Shown: positions 1-12,049 of the stretch, piece by piece
Position numbering within the stretch: position 1 is the first letter of the stretch
Layout of the letters: every line of letters starts with the position of its first letter
Source of the DNA: Cornus controversa
Taxonomy: Eukaryota; Streptophyta; Magnoliopsida; Cornales; Cornaceae
Assembly: GCA_026545225.1 (NCBI GenBank)
Contig: CM048852.1
Coordinates: 17,278,146 to 17,342,145 of the forward strand
Reading direction: 5' to 3'
Length of the DNA stretch: 64,000 nucleotides
Made by a program: the position numbers and the translations under genes
Notes under the pieces: model-generated
Databases searched by the model: none
The model's input: only the letters and a program-made list of their open reading frames with translations
What the model was told of the DNA's origin: nothing

Positions 1-507
1 TTGTCCAGGTACGAAACGAGAGGTGTATCGCCAACGATAACGAGCTCTTGAGTGGTGATCCACTTACCAAAACCAAACATATATGTATATATATATACAC
101 ACACATGCATATATTGTATGTATAGCGAGAAAGATAGAAGAAAGTACATGTAGTGGAAGCAGTTGTGGAAGGGGTACAATGGTAAAAACAAGTGAACCGT
201 GAAAAACAAACAGATGTTAACTCTCACAAGGGGTATCAAATCCATTTTTGACACAAGTATTCTCCGTAACCAATAAAGGCAAACCTAAAGGGAGGTCAGA
301 CCATTTTACCCTATTTAGTATGGTGATCAATACCAATTAACTGCATGTTACTACATACATACACAAGCATGCTGGGAGAAAAGACTAATAAAGAAAGACT
401 GAATATATTTGACATGATTTTTTACATAAAGATAAAATAATTAATTAAAGTGATCATTCTGACCAGTACGTACTATTTTTATTAATTTGTACGTGTGTTG
501 AATTTTC
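1..507. other. Upstream flank of the ankyrin-PGG gene
   Basis: No gene is supported here. A simple AT/AC-rich microsatellite-like stretch lies at about 79-127. The last 100 bases before the start codon are AT-rich, as expected for a plant 5' flank, but I cannot choose a TATA box or a transcription start. The first 60 bases have higher complexity and could be the edge of a neighbouring exon, but the window cuts them off. Confidence 0.5.
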
Positions 508-1003
508 ATGACAGAAGAAGATCCAACAAGTGCAATATACATGCCACTGCACAAAGCTGCATTGAAAGGTGACTGGAAGACAGCCAAAGAATTTATTAAA
601 CAAAAACCAGATGCAGTGAGAGCCTTCATCAGCAGAAAAAATGAAACAGCACTCATGATAGCAGTTAGATCTGCACGAGGAAACCATTTTGTGAATAACC
701 TCTTAGAGTTTATGTCACCAGATGATCTGGCTCTACGCGATCTTGATAACATGACAGCTCTATATCATGCTGCAATAGCTGGCAACGTTGAAGCAGCCAA
801 GCTGTTAGTTGAGAAGAACCCAGACCTGCCCAATTATTGTAGCGATGAAATAGAGTCACCTCTCCTCGCAGCTGCCAAGTACGGCCGAAGGAAGATGGTT
901 TTTTACTTATTGGACGTCACCAAAGAAGATATTATACCCAAACCATTTGAGGGTATAAATGGTGCTAAACTCGTTAATTCTTTAATAATTAGCGGTCTAT
1001 ACG
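508..1003 (+). CDS. Exon 1 of the ankyrin-PGG gene
   Basis: Encodes residues 1-165 plus one base of the next codon. It carries four recognisable ankyrin units: PLHKAALKGDW, ETALMIAVRSA, MTALYHAAIAGNVEAAKLL and ESPLLAAAKYGRRKMVFYLL. The donor reads G|GTAAGC at 1004. A 156-bp intron (1004-1159) follows. Reading straight through the donor meets a stop within about 20 bases, which supports the splice. Confidence 0.88.
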
Positions 1004-4000
1004 GTAAGCAATATTTAATTCTCTAATTAATGCTGTTAATTAATTTGAAACCAATTCATCAGCACGATTTGATAATTAATGATATGAGAAATGTTAAAAT
1101 TAATTAATTAAATAGTTTTTTACTAATAAAACCTTTTATTTATTTAATCTATGTTGCAGACATTGCTCTATTATTGATTGGGCGCTACCCCAAGCTTGCA
1201 TGGGTGCAAGAATTTCCGGCCCTAAAAACAATTTCTTTGAGAAGTTCTGCGTTTCGAAGCAGAACACAGTTAAACTGGCGGCAAAGCTTAATCTACTCTT
1301 GTAAGTCACTTAATCTGCTACCCCTCTTTTTCTTTTTATTATTTGTTCTATAGTATTATGTTTAATGTCGTCATCAGGTCTCATTGATTCTTTAGAAAAA
1401 TGATTTTTAGTGCAATTTGTCAGGGTCCTGTTTATATAAGACATTCCTTTATTATAGAAAAGAAACATGGCCAACAATTAAAGTAAATTGTAGGGAAAAA
1501 TAACAGAGAGAGAGAACGATAATGTGCCTAACTAGTAGTTTTGCCCGAATATATGTGGTGGTGGATGCATCAAAAGAACTAATTGAAAATTTTGAGCTCA
1601 AATTGAGGAATAGAAGCAAAAGAAAAATTTAAGTTGGATACCAATGTAACCATTCCAAATCATCAACAATGAGATCACTGGGATTGTTATTGAGATCCCC
1701 AACCCTTCAATTAATTTTCAAACACAGCAACATAGTCCTAGAGTTAATCACCAAGACAACAATCCTCCTACTATAGACTCCAAATTCTTGGAGGGGGAAT
1801 CCCAATCCTGACCCTCCAATCAGCAATGGTAAGAAGGGTAGGAAGAAGAAGCAAGGTAAAGACAGCGAAGTTGTTCCTGCTAGGGAACTAAGGAGCAATT
1901 CAAAAACTTCTCAACAATAATCATAGCATCATGGAACACGGGTTTGAACCACCCCTCTAAACAGTCAGAAGTTATGGCATTCATAAGGCTACCATATTTG
2001 ATCTTTTTTTATTCTCTAAAAACAGAGTTAGAGAATTCAACAAGGAGAGGATCAGGAAAAAATTACCTAGCCATTGGCATTTTTTAGAGAACTACAACTC
2101 CTCCCCATTGGGAAAAATATGGGTGGAATGGGATCCTAATACTTTTGAAATGAAAATATTATCTGAGTCAGACCAAGCCATCCATTGCTCTATCAGAATT
2201 ATAGAGCATAATATATATATATATTTTTTGCTTCCCTTATCTATGCATCACTTCCATGATGTAAAATAAAGGTGGAACTAGATAATAGGATTCATTTATG
2301 GAAGATTTTGTGGAATGCTTGAGCACAACAAGTCTTGAAAACCTTAGATTTGAAGGCTGCTTATTTCCTTGCAACAACAAAAGGCCTAGAACTAAAATCA
2401 TTTCAAGGAAGTTAGATTTGGTGTTGTCTAATGTCCACTGGCACCAAAAAGATCCCTTCTGCAGCTGTCGAATTCCTCTTCCCAGGGATTTCAGACCATT
2501 CTCCTATAGTTCTGAGAATTGAAGATCTCAATTCCAGAAGAAAATTCCCTTTTAAATTCCATAATTTTTGGGCAGATAGAGAGGAATTCATTCCATAGTC
2601 ACTGACGTCTGGAATGAGCCCATCAGTGGCTACCCTATGTACTCGGGCGCACGCTTTGAATAATTCCCTCTTTCTTATAGCTTTGGCTACCGAAATTATG
2701 AACCTTACTCAGAAGCTTAAGAATTTGAAGACTGCTCTCAGAGACATGAATCAAAAGATAGTGGGAAACCTTCAGACTAGAAATCAAGATCTCAAAGCTA
2801 AGCTCTCTCAATGTCAAACTCAATTGCACCTTTTCTTTGATAATATTTGTTACACACTCAGGGCTTTCGACCCTAATGCATCCCCGATGAGTGTTGGCAT
2901 GCAACGGGGTGGCTACGACGGGTGATCTTTGTGAAAGGGCCAATATTTGTATGTTTGGAGTCTCCACCTAACATTGGTTTGTGGGATGTTAGGTCACCTA
3001 GAGATGTCTTAAGGACATAAGAGGGTGTGGGTTACTTAGACACATACAAGGTCTAAATGTGGGCCCTTGATGTGTTGACTTCCATCTAGTCTCCTAAAAC
3101 CAAATTAGTGGTTTCGGGGGTTTGCTTATACATAGGGTCATATCAATGAGTGGCAAGAACTATGCCTTAGTAGGCGTACGTGCATGTGTGAACATGAGAA
3201 TTGAATGGATTTGAAAAGATGTGTTCTTTTACTAGAAAAATAATGGTTTGTGAATATAGGAATTGATGAAATTTGGTTTGAAAAGAACAATGAATGATTT
3301 CGAAAACAGAGCTTAAGAGTTCATAGAAATTGATTTTAAAAGAGTATGTCTTGATTTCGAAAGGTTGGAGTGGCATACGAGCCTTAAAAAAAGTGCTTTT
3401 TGACTTCTAGTATTTGACTTGAAAGAATCTTGAAAAAGTGAGATCACTTTAAAAGAGTTTTTGATTTGAAAAGAGGGTTGACTTTCGAGCCTAGAATTGA
3501 TTTATATGAGTCATGGATGACTTGGGAGTATGAGTGTATGTGACTCATGTGGATGTCTTGAACTTAGGTCTAACTATGGTAAACTTAATTAGCAGGTGTT
3601 AAGAATGGGGGGTACTTAAACCTAAGAGGCTCAAGCGTTACTCGACTTTGAAGGAATTTGGATGAGTTTGAAAGATGTACCTAGCTTCTGGGAGTACTAA
3701 GGTTTGCACTTGAATAAACTAACTAGTAAGTAAATTAGGGTTGCCAAATTCAGATGACCTATTCTATATGGAAACTAGGGTTTGGAAAGAAAGTTGAACA
3801 TGCGGAGTTTCCATTTTGAGAAAAAAGGTGCATTAGGGTTTTTGCATTGTTGCTTGGTTTCCAAGTCCGTTCTAGACTATTCTTTGAAAATATTTTGCCA
3901 ATTCTAGCCTTCTTTTTAGGGGTTCAATGATAAATTATTCAAAATTATGTTCCGAGTTCGATTCTAAGTCCAGCCCCATATTTTGGGATGTTCCGGATAT

Positions 4001-6091
4001 AATGGCGAAGCCTGTTTTCTGATCGGACAGTCCGATCATCCAACTTTCCTAGTTTATATAAACTAGTGTTGTGTATGGACTATGTTAGAGGATGGAATTA
4101 TAATTTCACCCCCTGTCTTGGTGAAAATTACCAAATTATCCCTATAAATGGGTAGGGGCAAAAAAGGGTGTCTACAATACTGACCTCAAATCCTTAGAGA
4201 AGTCCATTGTCCAATATATCCATAATATTTGCAAGGATAAGAAAACTTTTTGACACAAATTCAGATTTAGTGGCTTAGAGAAGGTGCTCAGAATACATCT
4301 TTTTTCTTCAACTCAGTGGCAGTTAGGAATAACAGAAAGAGAATTGATAAGGTGACTAAGGAAGATGGTACAACTGCTCAATGTGCTACTGAATTCAAGA
4401 TTGCTGTTGTGGAGTATTTTCAAAATCTGTTGGGTACAAGTTCTTCTGTCCAACCCCTCTCTATGGATTCATTACCCAGATTGCTAGATCAATAGTCAAG
4501 CTCTCTCATTTGCCCAGTTACAGATCAAGAGGTTAAGGATACACTCTTCTCTTTAAATGCCAACCAATCCTCTGGTCTGGATGGGTATAATGCCTAATTC
4601 TTTCAGAAGGCTTGGAGTATTGTGGAACAAGATTTCTCATCAACAATCAAGAAATTTTCAGCTCTGGTAGACTACTAAGGGAGGCTAATTCTACAGCCAT
4701 TGCTTTGGTGCCTAAAGTCCCCAATCCTTCATCTTTTGGGGACTATAGGCCCATATCTTGCTGTAATATTATATATAAATGTATTACAAAAATGATTTCT
4801 AACAAAATGAAGCTATTTATGGCTAAGTTAACGTACTCGTATCGTGTCAGTATCTAATACTAATACTTCCGGATACGTGTCCGATACTTCCTAAACGTAT
4901 CCATAATTTTAAAATATTTTTTTCTATTTCTAACACTTATCCAATACTTCTCAAATATTTCAACCACGTATCCGATACTTCTCAAATACATCAAAACACA
5001 TTTTTAACAATTTTTGAACATGAAAATGTAGTTTTTCCAAAAATAATATTATATTATAATTGTTAAGAAAAGTTTAAAATTCATTTAGAAAAGAAGTGTT
5101 AAGATACATATCATGATTTAGTACAAAATTTATCCATGCTAACTATACAATGACTCTTAACTCTTATTTTGTTTGTTAATGATAATATTTTATAAATAAA
5201 TGTTAATAACTCATTTTTTGCATATATAAAAATATAATTTATTATCTTTATCTTGTCGTACCATGCCCGTACCCGTATCCTTTTTTCTTAGATTTGTTGT
5301 ATCGTTGTACCCGTATGCCGTATCTGTATCCGTGCTTCCTAGGTGTCCACTAAATAGTCAGCTTTTGTAGGAGGCATATATATTGAATATAATGGTATGG
5401 TGGATCAAGATCTCCTCAAAGATTACCACAAAATGTACATCAAGCCTAGATTTACTCTAAAGGTGGATCCCACTAAAGCTTATGACAACCAATGTTACAT
5501 GGAATCGGGTATGAGTGTCAGGTGTGGGTAAGTATTCAAGCATCGGACGTGTCAAATCCGAAAACAAAAGGACACATGGACAATACTAAATATTCAAATT
5601 ATTTAATATTTTTATTCAATTTTTTGGACTAAAATTATGTCTTTATATAACATACTGCCCAATATAACCGTTTCACTCATTTTAAAACAACAATATAATG
5701 AAATTGAATTTTATGATATACTTTTTAGGTGCATGTCCAATAAAAATTGTCAGACACATATCCCAAACCCATGTCCATGTAATGTGTGTCTGATACGAGC
5801 ACTTCACTTACTTTTGAAGAATCCATGTAACATAGATGACAACTTGATTTGGAAGTTCATTGGGGATACCCTCTTGGCCATGAATTTTTCTTCTACTATG
5901 GTAAATTGGATTATTGAATGCATTTCTACCACTATGTTCTCCATTTACCGTGAGTTGAAACCAATAGATGAGAAATATGATTTAGCTTCAAAGTTGTTAT
6001 TTTGAGTGGACTCAAATTCAAGGACAGTGGACTAAAATAATGTCTTTACATAACATACTGTCCAATATAGGCATTTCACTCATTTTAAAAA

Positions 6092-6132
<41 letters not shown>

Positions 6133-9100
6133 GAAAATGAGTTATATGATATACCTTTTAGGTGCATGTCCAACCAAAATTGTCGGACACATATCCCATA
6201 CCCATGTCCATGTAATGTGTGTTCGATACGGGTACTTCACCTACTTTTGAAGAGTCCATGTAACATAGATGACAACTTGATTTGGAAGTTCATTGGGGAT
6301 ACCCTCTCAGCCATGAATTTCCCTTCTGTTATAGTAAATTGGATTATGGAATGCATTTCTACCCCCAATGTTCTCCATTTCTCTTGAGTGGAAACCAATA
6401 GAAGAGAAATCTGATTTAGCTTCAAAGCTGTTATTTTGAGTGGATTTAGATTCAAGGACAATGTCTTCCTCATTCTCCACTTCCTTCTCTGCATTGTTTT
6501 CATCATCGGAGCTTGGATCATCATCAGAGGATTGTTCATCCATGAAATTTGACAGTGCATCAAACTGGTTCAGAAGTTTTACAAGGCTTGATGATGGATG
6601 GGCACAGTTAGTGGTGGATTGGGATGGAGAGTGATTGACTATGAGAGAAAGGTTGGAATAAGGTCTGAAAGGAGAGAGATCAACGACAATGTTGATTGCC
6701 TAGTAGCATTCACCTGGTTTTGTTAAAGTGGTTGGTTAAGGAGGGCTTTGGAAGATGGCCAAGAGTAGAAGTGGTAAGAGGGCATCAGTGTTGCTTACTT
6801 GGGGCCTGTTTCCAAATGAAAGAGCATTTTTGCTCCCTAAGTGGGACTTCGTAGTGACCAATGTCCATTCCTTGTCAGCTGGAGGTACGAAGGGGTGGAA
6901 ATTATGGTACTTGAAGGTTAGTTTGGGCATTTGTTTGATGAGTGGCTAAAAGTTTGGCAAGTGGAGCAGAGTAAAGGTTTCCAAGGGTAGTGGACATGGA
7001 CATTGATGTTGATTGGTTCACCCATTCTAGTATTTAGAAGGAAACGGTCTGGCAAAGGACTTGAGGAATCAATTTCTATGCAAATTCTAGCACAGTCAAT
7101 TCATTTGAGGTTTTGAGCAGTTTGGTCAGCATAGACCGTCAATGGCACTTGTAATGTAACTTAATCCTTTTGAGGTCTTAAATGGAAGGGGGATAATGAA
7201 CAATTTAACACAAATGGGTAGCTTGTTGCATGGATCCTCTTGGAGCTGCATATTCTTGGACTATGATCTGAGGCTCAGTTGGTTGTTGGTAATTGTCCAT
7301 GGACCATCTTGAAGGATTGCGTTTGCTGAAACATCATTAGTGAATCTGAAGAGGTATATCCTTCAGCATTTGCTATGATCTCATTGAGGCCCTTCATACT
7401 CCATAGCCTATTAGCAAAAGCTTGAACAACCTTAAATGGGACTTTAGAATTGTAAAATTGATCAATAAGGGTGCTTTCCATTCATTGAAACCTTCAACAG
7501 ATACCTCATTAGGGGGGTCAACCAAGAGAGTATCATTTGATGAAGATGGGTGATGGTATTCAAAAGTCATTGACTTAGGTTTGGGTGGGTTAGTTAGGGC
7601 AGTTTCCATCCAATTCATTTGGTTTCGGGGACTGGCAGGATTGACTGTGTGGTTAGGTTTCCCCAGTATAGGGTTTTGTGTAGTAGGTAGGCTAACAGAG
7701 GCAAAAAGCCCTGTTTTATGGGAATGGGAAGGCATTGGTGATATGACAACTTCAGTGAAGTTGGTAGGGTGTGGAAAGAAATTTGAATTTTGAAAAGCAG
7801 TGTCCTCACTCGCTGGGGAAGAGTTTGGGGGATTGGTGAAGGTGGCTAAAATGGTTCAGATGGAGGATGAACATGGATGATGCATGTGAGTGTTGTTCAG
7901 ATTGTTAACGGAATGGGGTTAGTGGGGTCCTTAACAGTGGAACAAGGATTTGAAGGAGATATGGGGGAGAGGGGTATGTTAAATTGGCCAATGGGAACGG
8001 AAATGGGAGAGGGTGACAGGTTGTAGTGGTGGGGAAAGAAATCAGACCTGTTAAGCTTGGTCTAGAGTAAGGAAATATGTTCTTTTAGCTGCATGTTTTC
8101 ACCAATTTGTTATTGTGATGTGAGGAGGTGTTGGCCTTTAAGCTTCTTTAAATCAAAAGAAATGGATGCAAGAGCAGATGAGGTTGGATGTTTGTCATTT
8201 CTTGTATCTCCAGCTTGTAGTGAGCCATCATCAATTAAGTTGAAGGAGAGCACAACAGATTTCATATTGCTAAAGGTGCTCTGAAGTTTGTCACAAGCAA
8301 TAGACGCGTCATGTAGTTGCATTCTAAGAGATGCAACTTCCTGGATAAGGGTCAGCCTTGGCTAAATCCATAATGGTTGGATCAAGCCGAATTCTAATTT
8401 CAGTAAGAACCTCTTTATAAGGGTTAAGAGAATGGTGATCTTCAAGGGCTTTCAAAACATTATTGTAGGTAGAATGTGAAATGATGGGTGAACTTGGTGA
8501 GAGAATATGATCCAGATTGGCACCATGATTTTTGGGTGGTCTAGGAGGAAGGTTGTGGACTGGTCTGTTGGGATTGCAAATGTCAAAGGGCCATCGATCT
8601 TGATGAGATATGAACAGGTTGAGGAACTAGTGGAGGGAAGTGGATGAAGAAGTAGAGTGGGGAGGAGGAATGGTGAAAGGGCCGAGAGGCCCATGTATCA
8701 GTAAGCCAATCATTTGTCGATCAGGTAGCATTTTAGTATTGGTCCACGAAGCATTAATTAGGGTTTTGCACATTTTTTTAGTTTTAACGTAAGTCCATGC
8801 ATGATGTAGCAGAAACAAAATAGGGAACGATTCAATAAATATAATTAACTAAAAGAATTCAGCACAACAACCTTACCTATAATAGCATAATCTAAATTCT
8901 ACGGGATTAAAATAACCAAAACAACCCTACAATATATCCAAAAACACAGAAATGCTAAACTGATTCAAAACAAACAAACAAAAGAAAAAATGTTACGTTT
9001 CCTAAAAATTTTACATTAAAAAGACCACAAATCAACTGCAATACAAAATACAAAAACTAGAAAATAGGTTCTCACATATTGACACTTGTTCTTTATCAAT

Positions 9101-12010
9101 TTTTTTCTTCAGAAAATCATTTTTATAATGCAGTTCAGTAATTTTATTGTTCTTCCATTTAGATTTACCCACGAAGTCAGAGGACTCTGCATACCACTCT
9201 AGTGGAGTAGACGTCGAGAATCCTTGCGGTCACTCCATTTCAGGTCAGTCAAAGTTCCTTAGTTTTTTATTTATTTATCAGTCTTTAATATCTTCTGGTT
9301 GATGGTAGTACTTAAGATAGAGGAAGAGATCACTCCACATGGGGTAGGGTCCCTACACCCCATCCCTACCACCACCAACCCCGCCACCGCCCCTGTCCCC
9401 TCTCGCCCTGCTAAAGCCCTAATATAAACGAAAAGAAAGGGGATGATGTATATATTGGAATACATACATATATGTATATATAATCAGGGATGTAAACAAT
9501 AGAGAACCAAAAGAATGAATTGTACAATTTTCCGAACAGAGAATAAAGATAAAGATAGAAAATAAACATAATCAATTGTGTGAAGTAAGAAGTAGAAACA
9601 TGCATACATCACCCTTGCTGCGAAGTTGGAAGTCTAACTCTAAAGAAGAAAGCAGATATTGGAGAATGATTGTGTGAATCTCTGTCGTTTATTTGCTCTG
9701 CAATACCATCATCATAATGGTCTACCATTTTCCCTCAATATTGATCAAATGGAATCACCAAACAAACAAACAAGAATGGTAAACTTTAGGCAAAGTTCCA
9801 ATGGCTATATGTGTCTATAGAGAGAAAAATGAAGAAATCAGAGATATGTAATCTGTCATCGTTAAGATCATCGACAAGGGAGTACTTTGCAATAAATAAA
9901 CTTGTAAATGAAATGAGAATGGAATGAAAAAAAGAACACAAATACAAGCTCATTTCACCAAAGATCATTTTAATTCTAAATTGGATAATTCATACAAGAA
10001 GATGGAATTGCATACCAGATGCAAGTTGAGATAAGTTAGAATTATTGCTAAACTAGACTAGGTTTAAAGCTAAGACTAAGCTATGACTGTCGCTAAGACT
10101 GGAGTTATGCTAGGATAATGAAATGGAATTGCAAGTTGATGTATTCAGGACCCCTTTTTCAGCCTCCACATTTATAGCTGGAGGCTAAGGTGGTTATGGG
10201 TGGTTCACGGTGGTTACAATTGGTGGGTGGTAATGAAAGTGCTAGGGCCTTAACCCAAAGTATTGGGTACGCCGGGATACCGTAAAAATAGGACTCCTAC
10301 CAACACAAATTTATAAGTTTCCCTATTATAATCGAAAAACTAGTGTTTGTAGTGGTAAATAATTTTCCTTAACCCAAGACTCGGACGGAGAATCTCAGAA
10401 AATCCATTGATCTAGATCAGAGAGGGAGTAACGATTTAATTATTTTTGCCAATTTCAAATTTATACTTAGTATTATCACAATTAAACTGACAATATATAA
10501 AAAAACATGAAATCCAAAAAATAATAAAACAATAAATATAGACACACCAAATCCACAATCAAGAAATAGATTTACAATCAAGGTTAACAGTTCAGTACCT
10601 CAAACTCCTAGTTACCTCTAAGACATAGATGAACACCAAACTTTCTCCTGAAAGTCATCCTTCCTCCGCTCGTCTACAACATTCTCTATTCACGAACCTG
10701 CTTCTCTAATAGATCACTCTTAGTGTCACAGGGGTCAATTTGAACACTAAATTTGCGTGTTACCGGTCTAACACTTAGCCACTAGTCATCTGGATTGTAT
10801 TGTGGACTGAACAGATCTGTTGAGTAGACTTGAGAGAATGCAGGAGCAAATGTATCAATACACGAAAGAACACTCACAAACACTAAGCATGATAAAGATG
10901 CAAATGTACACAAAAATCTCCCAGATGATTTCTCAAAGAAATATGTGTATATTTTGTATAGAGAGATAGAACTCATGTATCTAGGTTTGCCCAAAACATA
11001 TGTATTTAGATTAAAATAGGGTTTTAAAAGAGTTTAAATTCTTTTAGGAAGATGATGTTTCGAACAGCTCGATCGATCGATTTTACGCCAAAATGCTTCA
11101 ATTGATCACTCGATTTATTAATCCTTTCTGTAGATTTCATTATTAGAAAATTTTCCATATTATTGTTTCCAATTTTCAAAACCATGCATTCTTAAAACAT
11201 ATTTGAAATCAAAAATAGGCAAAAGAGGGGAAAAAAAAAAAAACACACCTCTGTACCTACCGATGGGCAAATTCACCAAAAATAGTTTGATAAAAACAAA
11301 ACTTTCAAATAATAAGTTTTAAAACATAAAAAAATAATAATAATAAATAATAAAATTTTATTTAAAATTTTTAAATAAAAGTATAAAAGCGTTGTCTCAT
11401 CGTTCGAGACCCGCTCCACTTGGGAGCAGTCTCTTTTATCATCCACCTCTTTTAAAAATTCTCAAGTAAAAGTCTTGTGACATTTTTTTATTAGTATTTT
11501 GTTTCTTAAATAAAAATTTTAATAATAAAAAGAATAGTTTGATAAAAAAATTTGGCGAATAGAATTTTATCAAACTATTACATATGCCGAAATTGGAATA
11601 TCGTATATAAAAAATAAAAAAAAAAACCAACTCCGAACGAAATCTAATTGACTTTTACAAAATGTTGGAGGATAATATACTTGTTCATAAAAACATAGAA
11701 AAAATATATAATGAATCACTACTGCACATAGAAAAGTAGATAATCACTTCCTTGTAAAGAAAAACTTTAATGAGTCATGGATAGTGATGACATAGTATCA
11801 CCGATTAATTAAATATGACATATAGTGATATGATTTACAAAAATAGATGTATTTTTATTTATGTATAAAGATATATTTGGTTGATGACACCAATAACATG
11901 ATCTCATGGCACAAGAAAGATTTTCTATCCATTCCGGTCATGAGAACAATTAATGCTAAAACTAAGAGCATCTACGCCATTGTTGAAGTAGAACATATTT
12001 GAAGAGAGAA

Positions 12011-12049
<39 letters not shown>

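Larger units (their letters stand above)
1600..5950 (+). mobile_element. L1-type LINE remnant (ORF1 tail, endonuclease, reverse transcriptase)
   Basis: A plant L1-like non-LTR retrotransposon, decayed and interrupted three times. A Lys-rich ORF1 tail lies near 1800-1915. The endonuclease starts at about 1917 (SWNTGLNHPSKQSEV) and runs to KLDLVLSNVHW and SDHSPIVLRIE at about 2420-2520, then FKFHNFWADREEF. A linker (LTQKLKNLKTALRDMN) ends near 2824. It resumes near 4173 with WLREGAQNTSFFF and the reverse transcriptase motif DYRPISCCNIIYKCITKMI (about 4741-4800). Further pieces resume at 5366 (LKVDPTKAYD) and 5844 (LIWKFIGDTLLAMNF). Stops and frameshifts are frequent, for example at the start of the RT block, so it is dead. 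The pieces are colinear with one LINE ORF2 once the insertions are removed. Confidence 0.83.

Noticed and set aside
1-60. Edge of a neighbouring exon
   Set aside because: Higher complexity than its surroundings, but too short and cut by the window; no family could be recognised on either strand.
7581-7793. Plus-strand open frame opposite the antisense LINE ORF1
   Set aside because: It is the shadow of the minus-strand LINE coding sequence.
9271-9605. Minus-strand open frames in the giant intron
   Set aside because: Low-complexity or hydrophobic translations with no family similarity and no splice or promoter context.
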